From positions 18,716 through 82,715 of the forward strand of contig NZ_JAPTYD010000013.1 in the NCBI RefSeq assembly GCF_026913015.1: 64,000 nt of DNA. Reading direction: 5' to 3'. Positions 31,001 to 40,842 of the stretch are shown piece by piece. The notes beneath the pieces were generated by a model that was not told where the DNA came from, did no database searches, and saw nothing but the letters and a program-made list of their open reading frames with translations. The DNA comes from Paracoccus benzoatiresistens. Lineage in GTDB: Bacteria; Pseudomonadota; Alphaproteobacteria; Rhodobacterales; Rhodobacteraceae. Both the position numbers and the translations under genes were made by a program. How positions within the stretch are numbered: position 1 is the first letter of the stretch; each line of letters opens with the position of its first letter.

Positions 31001-31415
31001 CGCCGTATTTCGACGACCCCGCCATGTTCCCGTGACGCATCACGTCGCCGCTGCGGTCCACGCCCGGCCCCTTGCCGTACCACAGGGCGAAGACGCCGTC
31101 GTACCTGCCCTCGCCGCGCAGTTCCGCCTGCTGGCTGCCCCAGATGGCTGTGGCGGCCAGATCCTCGTTCAGGCCGGGCTGGAACAGGATGTTCGATGCC
31201 GAAAGCCGCTTGCCTTCGCGCATCATGGCCAGATCGACGCCGCCCAGCGGCGATCCGCGATAGCCGGTCACAAGCCCCGCCGTGTTCAGCCCCGCCGCCT
31301 TGTCGCGCGCGGCCTGCATCAGCATCAGCCGCACCAGGGCCTGCGTCCCGTTCAGCAGCACCTGCGGCTTTGACAGATCGAAGCGGTCCGCTAGCGAGAA
31401 TTCCTGCTTGCTCAT
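28008..31415 (-). CDS. indolepyruvate ferredoxin oxidoreductase, fused alpha-beta type
   Basis: 1135 residues joining the IorA and IorB functions. The N-terminal half is the ThDP-dependent 2-oxoacid oxidoreductase alpha part (LVTGYRGSPLGGVDLAM, GIGCHYMVQWMGRETTG, LFNDAVAMTGGQPNEGG). A ferredoxin-like Cys cluster follows (CEGCGDCGVQSNC, then CNKDYSCLKGFCPSF). The gamma-type domain comes next (VVITGVGGTGVVTLGAVLAQAAHIDG). It oxidatively decarboxylates aryl pyruvates (indolepyruvate or phenylpyruvate) to aryl-acetyl-CoA with ferredoxin as acceptor. ATG 31415 has GAGGAG upstream. A divergent LysR gene and an operator in the promoter suggest control by that regulator. Confidence 0.92.
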   Translation of the reverse strand: MSKQEFSLADRFDLSKPQVLLNGTQALVRLMLMQAARDKAAGLNTAGLVTGYRGSPLGGVDLAMMREGKRLSASNILFQPGLNEDLAATAIWGSQQAELRGEGRYDGVFALWYGKGPGVDRSGDVMRHGNMAGSSKYGGVVMAMGDDHTGESSTVLHQSDWAMVDAYIPVLSPAGVQEILDFGLYGWALSRFAGVWTGLKTMKDTVEATSVVDGNPFRMSFVTPDDFVMPQGGLNIRLGDTPVAQEARMIDFKRFAAEAFARANRIDRRVWGEAGAKIGICAAGKNWLDVVHALSLLGLDQAEAERLGITTYKIGQTWPLDMTSFHEWAEGLDLIIVVEEKRKLIEVQVKEAIFDDRRGRRVYGWHKGDTWEHGRQVELFPTRYALDPVLIAQRLGDILVEEGRRTDRLEAALSKLSEVRRAENAPEIATRTPWFCSGCPHNTSTRLPEGSRAYAGIGCHYMVQWMGRETTGFTHMGGEGVNWVGEAPFSKRAHVFQNLGDGTYNHSGSLAIRAAIAAGTNITYKILFNDAVAMTGGQPNEGGLTAQQIAAELVAMGVKPLVVVHDEKEEIDPKLFPAGLRFEERSELMNVQRELEHAPGVSAILYIQTCAAEKRRRRKKGQFPDPDRRVWINPDVCEGCGDCGVQSNCVSIVPLDTELGRKRQIDQSSCNKDYSCLKGFCPSFVTVQGGKLRKPQAEAFDIPALPLPALPPISGTHNVVITGVGGTGVVTLGAVLAQAAHIDGKGAGMMEMAGLAQKGGAVHIHLRLANRPEDISAIRVAVGEADCIIGGDLVVTAGAKTVGLMTTGRTGAVVNDHEIITGDFTRQRDFRVPSDQLKLSLEARLRDRVAFFDANDLALRMLGDSIYSNMLVLGAAWQQGLIPLSLEAIMQAIELNGAKVAENQRAFQIGRWAMAFPDQTRKPAEVAQLPPDPVAYREARLVGYQGKRLARRFRKLVDAAPKPLRESVARGYYKLLAYKDEYEVARLHLTTAEQIARQWEGDLKLTLNLAPPILGGKGADGRPKKREYGEWMLGAFKVLARMKFLRGTPFDPFGYAAERRHERAAIREYEADMREILAHVTDATMPVAIELAELPLTVRGYGPVKATAEAAAAARRAELLVQFRSGEAPVQQAAE

Positions 31416-31441
31416 TCCGGTAAACTCCTCCACCCGCCGCC

Positions 31442-31470
31442 AGTATAGGTCAGCTTTGCTGACCGACCAA
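31442..31470 (-). promoter_or_regulatory. promoter of the indolepyruvate oxidoreductase gene with operator in its spacer
   Basis: On the minus strand, TTGGTC and TATACT are separated by exactly 17 bases. Those 17 bases form a perfect inverted repeat, GGTCAGCAAAGCTGACC (31448-31464), containing a LysR-type T-N11-A core. Transcription would begin near 31434, about 20 bases before the start codon. A regulator bound here would block RNA polymerase, so repression is likely. The divergent LysR protein is the obvious candidate binder. Confidence 0.6.
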
Positions 31471-31564
31471 GGAAAAATGTCGCAGCGGGTCTCTCTTGCC
31501 GGAATGCGGCATTCGGAGTAGGTCTGCAAAAAACGCATGGCAGACACGGCAGGATTGTAACAGC

Positions 31565-32476
31565 ATGGACTGGGACAAGCTCAGAATCTTTCACGCCGTT
31601 GCCGACGCGGGCAGCCTGACCCATGCCGGCGACACGCTGCATTTGTCGCAATCCGCCGTCAGCCGGCAGATTCGCGCGCTGGAGGAATCGCTTGGAACGA
31701 CCCTGTTCCACCGCCATGCGCGCGGCCTGATTCTGACGGAACAGGGCGAGCTGTTGTTCGACGCCACATCGGCCATGGCGCGCAAGCTGGACACGGCCGC
31801 CGCCCGCATCCGCGACAGCGAGGAGCATGTCTTCGGCGAATTGCGCGTCACAGCCGCCGTGGGCTTCGGGACGCTGTGGCTGGCCCCGCGGCTGGTCAAG
31901 CTCTATGAAAAATACCCTGACCTCAAGATCGACCTGATGCTGGAGGAGCGGCTGCTGGACCTGCCGATGCGCGAAGCCGATGTCGCGATCCGCATGAAGG
32001 AACCCAGCCAGTCCGATCTGATCCGGCGGCGGCTTCTGAACATCCGCATGCGGCTTTACGCGACGCAGGACTACCTGGACAAGGCCGGCGTTCCCCGGGC
32101 CATGGCCGACCTGTCCCCGCATCGGCTGATCTGCCAGAAACCCGACCAACCGCAGGTCGCGGCGGGCGCGCGGCTGGTCCAGGAGATCATGGCCCAGAAC
32201 ATCGTCTCGACCCTGACGGTGAACAACTATTTCGGGGTCCTGCAGGCGGTGCTGGCAAATCTTGGAATCGGGGTGCTGCCGGATTATCTGACCGCCGATC
32301 ACAAGCGGCTGGTCCGGGTGCTGCCCGATCTGGAATCGGGCGAGGTTCCGGTATTCCTCGCCTATCCCGAGGAGCTGCGCCAAACGCGCCGCGTCGCCGT
32401 GTTCCGCGATTTCGTGCTGGAGGAGATCCAGGATTATCGCCGCCGCCAAAGCGAGGCGACGCTGCTCTCGGCATAG
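31565..32476 (+). CDS. LysR-family transcriptional regulator
   Basis: 303 residues. The N-terminal winged helix-turn-helix (DKLRIFHAVADAGSLTHAGDTLHLSQSAVSRQIRALEESLG, residues about 4-45) and the LysR substrate-binding fold are clear. ATG 31565 starts the conserved domain; an earlier in-frame ATG at 31496 is not needed. It is divergent from the indolepyruvate oxidoreductase gene with a 149-base intergenic region, and probably controls that gene and itself. The effector may be an aryl pyruvate or aryl acetate, which is inferred from context only. Confidence 0.9.
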   Translation: MDWDKLRIFHAVADAGSLTHAGDTLHLSQSAVSRQIRALEESLGTTLFHRHARGLILTEQGELLFDATSAMARKLDTAAARIRDSEEHVFGELRVTAAVGFGTLWLAPRLVKLYEKYPDLKIDLMLEERLLDLPMREADVAIRMKEPSQSDLIRRRLLNIRMRLYATQDYLDKAGVPRAMADLSPHRLICQKPDQPQVAAGARLVQEIMAQNIVSTLTVNNYFGVLQAVLANLGIGVLPDYLTADHKRLVRVLPDLESGEVPVFLAYPEELRQTRRVAVFRDFVLEEIQDYRRRQSEATLLSA

Positions 32477-32571
32477 GCTTCAGGGCGGGGGAATCCCGGG
32501 ATTTACAACCTTTGCGTGTAGCTATTCGGCAACTGCATGCCAGCTATGCTGCGGTTGCGGCATCATCCCCC

Positions 32572-32600
32572 TTGAACCGTTAACAACCTGCTCATAAATC
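32572..32600 (+). promoter_or_regulatory. sigma-70 type promoter of a candidate small RNA
   Basis: TTGAAC (32572-32577) and TAAATC (32595-32600) are separated by 17 bases. The predicted start is near 32606. No open frame begins downstream before the terminator at 32663-32689, so the promoter would make a non-coding RNA. The 306-base region between the LysR gene and purL otherwise shows no gene. Confidence 0.55.
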
Positions 32601-32605
32601 GGGCT

Positions 32606-32689
32606 TCGAAGGCGATGGTCAGCGTAACCGCTCATCACCTTCTACCTCCCTGTTGGACTTAGGCCGGGCCTCGTGCCCGGCTTTTTTTT
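32606..32689 (+). ncRNA. candidate trans-acting small RNA (about 84 nt)
   Basis: The predicted RNA has three parts. The first is a 5' hairpin at 32608-32642: GAAGG pairs with CCTTC, GATG with CATC, AGCG with CGCT, with loop TAAC. The second is a single-stranded stretch (32643-32662) containing CCUCCC, complementary to a Shine-Dalgarno core. The third is a terminator stem GCCGGGC/GCCCGGC with eight T. This is the usual build of Hfq-dependent small RNAs, and C-rich seeds like this occur in alphaproteobacterial sRNAs such as AbcR and CcsR. I do not recognise the sequence as a named RNA. Confidence 0.6.
32663..32689 (+). terminator. Rho-independent terminator of the candidate small RNA
   Basis: A perfect 7-bp stem (GCCGGGC at 32663-32669 and GCCCGGC at 32675-32681) has loop CTCGT and is followed by eight consecutive T (32682-32689). 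It is the strongest U-tract terminator in the window. It lies well past the LysR stop (187 bases), consistent with serving a separate transcript. Confidence 0.85.
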
Positions 32690-32782
32690 GTCCCGGTCAG
32701 CGCGGGCTGTCTGCCCGGGCCTTCCCATGTGCGGCGTCTGGCCATAAAAGGCGCCAGATCTTACGCGCAGGAAGGCACTGAC

Positions 32783-34959
<2,177 letters not shown>

Positions 34960-34963
<4 letters not shown>

Positions 34964-36102
34964 CCGTCAAGGCCCCGGCGGGCTACGCCGCCATCGTCAC
35001 CGCAGCCGGGCGCGGCACGCGCGCGGGCGGCGAGCCGAAGCAATGGCGCGACCTGGGCGGCCGCAGCGTGCTGGCCCGCGCCCTGGACGCATTCGCGGGC
35101 TTCGACCGCGTGGTGCTGGTCGTCCATTCCGACGACATGGCCCGCGCCCTGGCCGACCTTGCCGGGGGCGTGACCATCGTCACCGGGGGCGAAACCCGCG
35201 CGGCCAGCGTCATGGCCGGGCTTCGCGCGCTGGAGGGGCAGGCGAGCCATGTCCTGATCCACGACGGCGCGCGCCCGCTGGTCAGCGACGCGGTGATCCA
35301 GGGCGTGATCGACGCCCTGCAGGCGGGCGCGCCCGCCGCCGCCCCGGCGCTGCCCGTCACCGACGCCCTGTGGCGGGGGGCAGAGGGCACCGTCACCGGC
35401 ACCGCCCCTCGCGATGGTCTGTTCCGTGCGGAAACCCCGCAGGGTTTCATCCTGGACGAAATATCCAAGGCGCACCGCCTGCACCCGGCCAACGCCGCCG
35501 ACGACGTGGAACTGGCCCTCAGGGCGGGGATCCCCGTCGCGATCACGCCGGGGTCCGAGGACAACATGAAGATCACCTTTCCCGCCGATTTCGCGCGGGC
35601 CGAACGGATACTGGGGACTGCGATGGATATTCGCCTTGGCAATGGCTACGACGTTCACGCCTTCGGGCCGGGCGACCATGTCTGGCTTTGCGGGGTGCAG
35701 GTCGCGCATGACGCGGGTCTGGTCGGCCATTCCGACGCGGATGTCGGGATGCACGCCCTGACCGACGCCCTTTATGGCGCGCTGGCCGAAGGCGACATCG
35801 GCCGCCACTTCCCGCCTTCGGACCCGCAATGGAAGGGCGCCGACAGCGCGATCTTCCTGGCGCATGCCGCCAAGCTGGCGCGCGGACGCGGCTTCACCAT
35901 CAGCAATGCCGACGTCACCCTGATCTGCGAGGCGCCGAAGATCGGCCCCCATGCGGCTGCCATGCAGGCCCGCCTGGCCGAGATCATGGGCGTTGATCCC
36001 GCCCGCATCAGCGTCAAGGCCACCACCTCGGAACGGCTGGGCTTCACCGGCCGGCGCGAGGGGATCGCGGCCATCGCCACCGCCGCGCTGATGAAGGCGT
36101 AA
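34960..36102 (+). CDS. ispDF: bifunctional IspD/IspF isoprenoid enzyme
   Basis: 380 residues fusing two enzymes of the MEP isoprenoid pathway. Residues 1 to about 215 are IspD (CDP-ME synthase: [32 protein letters not shown]). Residues from about 222 are IspF (MECDP synthase: [33 protein letters not shown]). An ATG lies at the junction, so separate initiation of IspF is conceivable. The fusion is common in alphaproteobacteria. It overlaps purL by 4 bases. Confidence 0.96.
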
Positions 36103-36107
36103 GCACC

Positions 36108-36605
36108 ATGATCGCGGTGATCACCACATTCTTCGGCATCGGCAGGCTGCGCCCCGCGCCCGGCACCTGGGGTTCCGCCGCAGCCGTCCTGCTGGCGGTC
36201 CTGATCTATGAGGCCGGCGGCGCGCTGCTGATCCCCCTGGGCGCGGTTCTGGCAGCAGCGATCGGCTTCTGGGCCGTGCCGCAGGCATTGCGCATGACCA
36301 CGGACGAGGATCCGTCCGAAATTGTCATCGACGAGGTCGCGGGCCAGTGGCTCGCCATGTCCTTCACCGTCATCCCCCTGTGGCGCCACGGGATCTCTAT
36401 CCTCGACGCCTGGCCTGGCTTCGTGGTGCCCTTTCTGCTGTTCCGGCTGTTCGACGTCTGGAAGCCCTGGCTGGTGGGCCGCGCCGACCGGCAGGGCGGA
36501 GCCGTGGGGGTGATGCTGGACGACCTCTGGGCCGGGCTGTTTGCGGGCTTCGGATCCGTCGCGCTGGCGGGCCTGTATCACGCCGTGCTGGAGCCGATGC
36601 TGTGA
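36108..36605 (+). CDS. pgpA: phosphatidylglycerophosphatase A
   Basis: 165 residues, membrane-bound. The family pattern begins with FGIGRLRPAPGTWGSAAAVLLAVL, and acidic residues for metal are in DEDPSEIVIDEVAGQW. It dephosphorylates phosphatidylglycerophosphate to phosphatidylglycerol. It follows ispDF by 5 bases and overlaps the next gene by GTGA, so the purL-ispDF-pgpA-pncC set is probably one operon. Confidence 0.92.
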   Translation: MIAVITTFFGIGRLRPAPGTWGSAAAVLLAVLIYEAGGALLIPLGAVLAAAIGFWAVPQALRMTTDEDPSEIVIDEVAGQWLAMSFTVIPLWRHGISILDAWPGFVVPFLLFRLFDVWKPWLVGRADRQGGAVGVMLDDLWAGLFAGFGSVALAGLYHAVLEPML

Positions 36606-37072
36606 CGCTTGCCGCCGATGTTCTTGACGCCGCACGCGCGCGCGGCGTGATGATCGCCACCGCCGAAAGCTGCACGGGCGGGCTGATCGTGGGCGCGCTG
36701 ACCGAGGTTCCGGGTTCCTCGGATGGCGTCGACCGGGGCTTCGTCACCTATTCCAATGCCGCCAAGCAGCAGATGCTCGGCGTGCGGGCCGACACGCTGG
36801 AGGCCCATGGCGCCGTCAGCGAACAGGTCGCGGCCGAAATGGCCTCGGGCGCGCTGCGCCATTCGGACGCGGGAATCGCCGTTGCGGTGACCGGCATCGC
36901 CGGCCCCGGCGGATCCGAGCACAAGCCCGAGGGCCGTGTCTGCTTCGCCATTGCCGAACCCTTCGGCACCCGCGCCGAGACGGTCGAGTTCGGGGCCATC
37001 GGTCGCAGGCAGGTCCGCGCAGCCACGGTCGAACACGCGTTGCAGATGCTGCTGGACGCGCTGCGCGGATAG
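36602..37072 (+). CDS. pncC: CinA-family nicotinamide-nucleotide amidohydrolase
   Basis: 156 residues, the stand-alone C-terminal CinA domain that deamidates NMN to nicotinic acid mononucleotide. The N-terminal MIATAESCTGGLIVGALTEVPGSS contains the catalytic Ser region; VTGIAGPGGSEHKPEGRVCFA is also typical. The start is GTG at 36602, overlapping the pgpA stop, and is supported by coupling rather than by a strong ribosome site. It is the last core gene before the GTA lysis cassette. Confidence 0.9.
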   Translation: MTLAADVLDAARARGVMIATAESCTGGLIVGALTEVPGSSDGVDRGFVTYSNAAKQQMLGVRADTLEAHGAVSEQVAAEMASGALRHSDAGIAVAVTGIAGPGGSEHKPEGRVCFAIAEPFGTRAETVEFGAIGRRQVRAATVEHALQMLLDALRG

Positions 37073-37086
37073 CAACGCCCGGAAGG

Positions 37087-37101
37087 TTAACGGCCCGTTA
37101 A
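37087..37101. promoter_or_regulatory. perfect CtrA-type site TTAA-N7-TTAA upstream of endolysin
   Basis: TTAA (37087-37090), seven bases (CGGCCCG), TTAA (37098-37101). This is the full CtrA consensus of alphaproteobacteria. It lies 47 bases upstream of the endolysin start, which would place it around -35 of a promoter with a short leader. In Rhodobacter capsulatus CtrA controls GTA production and lysis genes, so direct control here is likely. Confidence 0.75.
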
Positions 37102-37148
37102 CGCGCCCGGCGCACCCTTGCTGCTTCAACTGCAGGACGAGGGGTGTC

Positions 37149-37760
37149 ATGCCAAGCGTTGAGGAAGTCGCCGCGCAGATCGTCGCGCGCGAGGGCGGTT
37201 ACGTGAACGATCCCGACGATCCGGGCGGGGCCACGAATTATGGCGTCACGGTCGGAACGATGAAGGCGCTGGGGCTGGATCTGAACAGGGACGGGCGCGT
37301 CGATGCCGCCGATGTGCGGGCGCTGACCCGCGCGCAGGCGCAACAGATCTTCGTTGAACATTATTTCCGCAGGCCACGCCTGGCCGAATTGCCCGAGGCG
37401 GTGCAGGCCAGCGTCTTCGACATGTATGTGAACGCGGGCACCAATGCCGTGAAGATCCTGCAGCGGCTGATCGCCCGCATGGGCTTTGCGGCGACCGCCG
37501 ATGGCGTCATCGGGCCGCAGACAATCGCGGCTGCCCGGGACGCGGCGGCCTCGGCCCCGGACCATTTCGCCGATGCCTACGGGATCGCCCGGCGCAACTA
37601 TTACTACGCGCTGGCCGATCAGCGCCCCGCCAGCCGCAAATACGCGCGCAGCAAGGCAGGCGGCAAGGGCGGCTGGATCACCCGGGCCGAGGAGTTCATT
37701 TCCCCCCGCTATCACCTGACCGAGGCCGAGCATCGCGAAAGGACCGCCAGATGGGCATGA
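37149..37760 (+). CDS. GTA-type endolysin, glycoside hydrolase 108 muramidase
   Basis: 203 residues. The catalytic GH108 motif is clear: VAREGGYVNDPDDPGGATNYGVT with Glu near the N-terminus. A PG_binding_3-like C-terminal region follows (YVNAGTNAVKILQRLI...GVIGPQTIAAAR). No signal peptide is present, so export would need the neighbouring holin. Paired with the adjacent GTA holin, this matches the R. capsulatus lysis genes rcc00555/rcc00556, which lie away from the main GTA cluster. ATG 37149 has GAGGGG upstream. Confidence 0.88.
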   Translation: MPSVEEVAAQIVAREGGYVNDPDDPGGATNYGVTVGTMKALGLDLNRDGRVDAADVRALTRAQAQQIFVEHYFRRPRLAELPEAVQASVFDMYVNAGTNAVKILQRLIARMGFAATADGVIGPQTIAAARDAAASAPDHFADAYGIARRNYYYALADQRPASRKYARSKAGGKGGWITRAEEFISPRYHLTEAEHRERTARWA

Positions 37761-38275
37761 TCGACCGCTTCATCGGCCTGGGCCAGGGCGTGACCGCGCT
37801 GGGCAGCGCCGCGACCGGCATGGCCGAGGTCTTTACCCGGAACGCCACCCGCAAGATGGAGCTTGAGGAGGAAGCCTATGCCCGCGCCATCGGGCAACTG
37901 GGCCAGGAATTCCAGGCCCCTCGCGCCGGCTTCTTCGACGGCTTCGTCAATGGCTTGAACCGCCTTCCCCGGCCGCTTCTGGCCCTAGGGACGATCGGCC
38001 TGTTCATCTATGCCATGGTTGAACCGCAAGGATTCGGCCTGCGCATGACGGGTCTGCAGCAGGTGCCGGAACCGCTGTGGTGGCTGCTGGGTGCCATTGT
38101 GGGCTTCTATTTCGGCGCGCGCGAGGCGCATCATTTCCGCCATCGCGTCTGGCCCGCAAGCCAGGTCCAGACCAGCGTCACCACGACAGAGCGGCTTGCG
38201 ACGGCTCGGAAGTCTGACGACGACTTTGCCGACAACGCCGCGCTGCGCGACTGGCTGGCAGGCCTGCGCGAATAG
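37751..38275 (+). CDS. GTA holin-type membrane protein (3TM)
   Basis: 174 residues, matching the GTA_holin_3TM family. An N-terminal amphipathic region (MGMIDRFIGLGQGVTALGSA) is followed by two clear membrane segments (LLALGTIGLFIYAMV and LWWLLGAIVGFYFGAREA). A polar C-terminus ends with DDFADNAALRDWLAGLRE. The start overlaps the endolysin gene by 10 bases. It forms pores that let the endolysin reach the wall when GTA particles are released. A strong hairpin follows. Confidence 0.85.
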   Translation: MGMIDRFIGLGQGVTALGSAATGMAEVFTRNATRKMELEEEAYARAIGQLGQEFQAPRAGFFDGFVNGLNRLPRPLLALGTIGLFIYAMVEPQGFGLRMTGLQQVPEPLWWLLGAIVGFYFGAREAHHFRHRVWPASQVQTSVTTTERLATARKSDDDFADNAALRDWLAGLRE

Positions 38276-38313
38276 GCCGCAGCCCGCGACGCGTCAAAGA
38301 AGGGGACGGCACC

Positions 38314-38337
38314 AAGGGGGGACTTTTCCCCCCTTTT
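38314..38337 (+). terminator. terminator of the GTA lysis cassette
   Basis: A 9-bp stem (AAGGGGGGA / TCCCCCCTT) has a CTTT loop and a short T tract (four T in all at its end). It lies 38 bases after the holin stop and before ccmF, so the endolysin-holin unit has both its own CtrA-type promoter and its own terminator. Confidence 0.8.
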
Positions 38338-38375
38338 GCATGGCCCTATGCTGGGCGGAACCAAGGGATGCCGCC

Positions 38376-40334
38376 ATGACAGCAGAATTCGGCCATTTTG
38401 CCCTGATCCTCGCCTTTGCGGTATCCCTCTATCAGATGGTGGTGCCGATGGTCGGGGCATCGAAAGGATGGGGGGGCTGGATGGACAGCGCCCGTCCCGC
38501 CGCCGTGGCGCAGTTCCTGCTGGTGGGGCTGTCCTTCGCGGCGCTGACGGTGGCCTTTGTCACGTCCGACTTCTCGCTGAAGCTTGTTTACGAGAACTCG
38601 CATACGGCCAAGCCGATGCTCTACAAGATCAGCGGCGTCTGGGGGAACCACGAGGGGTCGATGCTGCTCTGGGTGCTGATCCTGGCGCTGTTCGGCGCGG
38701 CGGCCGCCAGTTTCGGCGACAACCTGCCGCCTGCTCTGCGGGCGCGGGTTCTGGCCGTGCAGGCATCCATCGGCGCGGCCTTCTATGCCTTCATCATCTT
38801 CACCTCGAACCCCTTCCTGAGGCTGGCCAGCCCGCCCTTCGACGGGCGCGACCTGAACCCGCTTCTGCAGGACCCGGGCCTCGCGTTCCATCCGCCGTTC
38901 CTCTACCTGGGCTATGTGGGCCTTTCGATGGCCTTCTCCTTCGCCGTCGCAGCCCTGATCGAAGGGCGGGTGGACGCCGCATGGGCGCGGTGGGTCCGGC
39001 CCTGGACGCTGGCCGCCTGGATGTTCCTGACCGTCGGCATCGCGCTGGGATCGTGGTGGGCCTATTACGAGCTTGGCTGGGGCGGCTTCTGGTTCTGGGA
39101 TCCGGTGGAAAACGCCAGCTTCATGCCCTGGCTGCTGGCTGCCGCGCTGCTGCATTCCGCCATCGTCGTGGAAAAGCGCGAGGCGCTGAAAAGCTGGACG
39201 ATCCTGCTGGCGATCATGGCCTTCGGCTTTTCCATGATCGGGACCTTCATCGTGCGGTCGGGCGTCATCACCTCGGTCCACAGCTTTGCCAGCGACCCGG
39301 CGCGGGGCGTGTTCATCCTGGGGATCCTGGTCGTCTTCACCGGCGGGGCGCTGACGCTTTATGCCGCGCGGGCCACGCAGATGACCGCGAAGGGGATCTT
39401 CGCGCCGGTATCGCGCGAAGGCGCGCTGGTCCTGAACAACGTCCTGCTGGCCGTTGCCGCCTTTGTCGTCTTCATCGGCACGATCTGGCCCTTGGTGGCC
39501 GAGATGCTCTGGGCCCGCAAGCTGTCGGTCGGCGCCCCCTTCTTCAACAAGGCCTTCACCCCCTTCATGATCGTGCTGGCGATTGCCCTTCCGCTGGGGG
39601 CGATCATGCCGTGGAAGCGCGCAACGCTGGGCCGGGCCATGCGGCCCCTGTGGGGGGCGCTGGCGCTGACGGGGGCGGTCATGGCGCTTGTCTGGGCGGT
39701 CTCGACGGGACGGTCGGCGCTTGCGGTGATCGGCGCCGGGCTTGGCGCCTGGATCATCTTCGGCGCCATTGCCGAACTGATCCACCGCACCGGCCAGTCC
39801 GGGCTGTCGCGCCTGTGGCGCCTGCCGCGCGCCGACTGGGGCAAGGCCATCGCCCATGCCGGGCTGGGCGTCACCTTCATCGGCATCGCCCTTCTGACCG
39901 CCTGGCAGGTCGAGGATATCCGCGTCGCGCAAGTGGGCAAGCCCTTCCGGGTGGCGGATTACGACATCACGCTTTCCCGCGTGGATGAGGTCGAGGGACC
40001 GAACTACATCTCGACCACCGCCACGATGGAGGTCGCGCGGGACGGCCGGCCGGTTGCCACGCTGCGCCCCGAAAAGCGCGTCTATCCCGTCCAGGCCATG
40101 CCCACGACCGAGGCCGCGATCGACAACGGCATCTTCCGCGACATCTACCTGGTGATCGGCGATGCGCAAGCCGACGGGGGTTGGGCCGTGCGCATCTATG
40201 TCAAGCCCTTCGCCAACTGGATCTGGGCGGGGGCCATGCTGATGGCGCTTGGCGGAATCGTCAGCCTGTCCGACCGGCGCTATCGCGTGGCCGCCGGGAC
40301 GCGGGCGCCTGCAAAAGCGGTGGCTGCGGAATGA
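38376..40334 (+). CDS. ccmF: heme lyase CcmF, cytochrome c maturation
   Basis: 652 residues with about 13 to 15 membrane helices. The tryptophan-rich heme-handling loop is intact (GGFWFWDPVENASFMPWLL), as is the early WGNHEGSMLLWVL. It ligates heme to apocytochromes c with CcmH. ATG 38376 is the start of the conserved region; longer in-frame starts lie within the upstream terminator region. It overlaps ccmH by ATGA. Confidence 0.96.
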   Translation: MTAEFGHFALILAFAVSLYQMVVPMVGASKGWGGWMDSARPAAVAQFLLVGLSFAALTVAFVTSDFSLKLVYENSHTAKPMLYKISGVWGNHEGSMLLWVLILALFGAAAASFGDNLPPALRARVLAVQASIGAAFYAFIIFTSNPFLRLASPPFDGRDLNPLLQDPGLAFHPPFLYLGYVGLSMAFSFAVAALIEGRVDAAWARWVRPWTLAAWMFLTVGIALGSWWAYYELGWGGFWFWDPVENASFMPWLLAAALLHSAIVVEKREALKSWTILLAIMAFGFSMIGTFIVRSGVITSVHSFASDPARGVFILGILVVFTGGALTLYAARATQMTAKGIFAPVSREGALVLNNVLLAVAAFVVFIGTIWPLVAEMLWARKLSVGAPFFNKAFTPFMIVLAIALPLGAIMPWKRATLGRAMRPLWGALALTGAVMALVWAVSTGRSALAVIGAGLGAWIIFGAIAELIHRTGQSGLSRLWRLPRADWGKAIAHAGLGVTFIGIALLTAWQVEDIRVAQVGKPFRVADYDITLSRVDEVEGPNYISTTATMEVARDGRPVATLRPEKRVYPVQAMPTTEAAIDNGIFRDIYLVIGDAQADGGWAVRIYVKPFANWIWAGAMLMALGGIVSLSDRRYRVAAGTRAPAKAVAAE

Positions 40335-40786
40335 GGCGGCTTCTGATCCTCTTGGCCCTGCTGCTGCCGGTCGCGGCCATGGCCGTGCAGCCGGACGAGG
40401 TGCTGCCGGACGCCGGGCAAGAGGCACGGGCGCGCGAGATATCGCAAATGCTGCGCTGCCCGGTCTGCCAGGGCGAGAACATCGACGAATCGAACGCTCC
40501 GATCAGCCGCGACCTGCGGCTCTATGTGCGCGAACGGATCGTGGCGGGCGACAGCAACGACGAGGTGATCGACGCCGTGGTGGACCGGTTCGGTGAATTC
40601 GTGCTGTTCCAGCCGCGCGCCCAAGGGGGCAACCTCGTGCTGTGGCTGGCGGGTCCCGTCATGGCGCTGCTGGCCCTGCTGTTGGCCTGGCGGTTCCTGC
40701 GCGCCCGCGCCCGTGCCCGACCCGAAACGGCCGAAACGCTGAGCCAGGCCGAACGCGAGCGGCTGGACCAGATCATGCGCGACTGA
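40331..40786 (+). CDS. ccmH: cytochrome c maturation protein CcmH
   Basis: 151 residues: signal peptide (MRRLLILLALLLPVAAMA), the redox motif LRCPVCQ (Cys43 and Cys46), a helical domain and a C-terminal membrane anchor. It keeps apocytochrome CXXCH thiols reduced before heme attachment. It overlaps ccmF by 4 bases. No ccmI follows directly. Confidence 0.95.
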   Translation: MRRLLILLALLLPVAAMAVQPDEVLPDAGQEARAREISQMLRCPVCQGENIDESNAPISRDLRLYVRERIVAGDSNDEVIDAVVDRFGEFVLFQPRAQGGNLVLWLAGPVMALLALLLAWRFLRARARARPETAETLSQAERERLDQIMRD

Positions 40787-40828
40787 CGCCGGGTCGCGCT
40801 TTTCCCGTTGTGCATTTTGGTCATGATG

Positions 40829-40842
40829 CCCCCAAAAGGGGG
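40829..40842 (+). promoter_or_regulatory. hairpin covering the ribosome site of the enoyl-CoA hydratase gene
   Basis: CCCCC-AAAA-GGGGG ends 6 bases before the start ATG at 40849, so the G-run that would serve as Shine-Dalgarno is base-paired in the hairpin. This could slow translation or make it dependent on temperature or a binding protein. The stem is short (5 bp). Confidence 0.45.
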
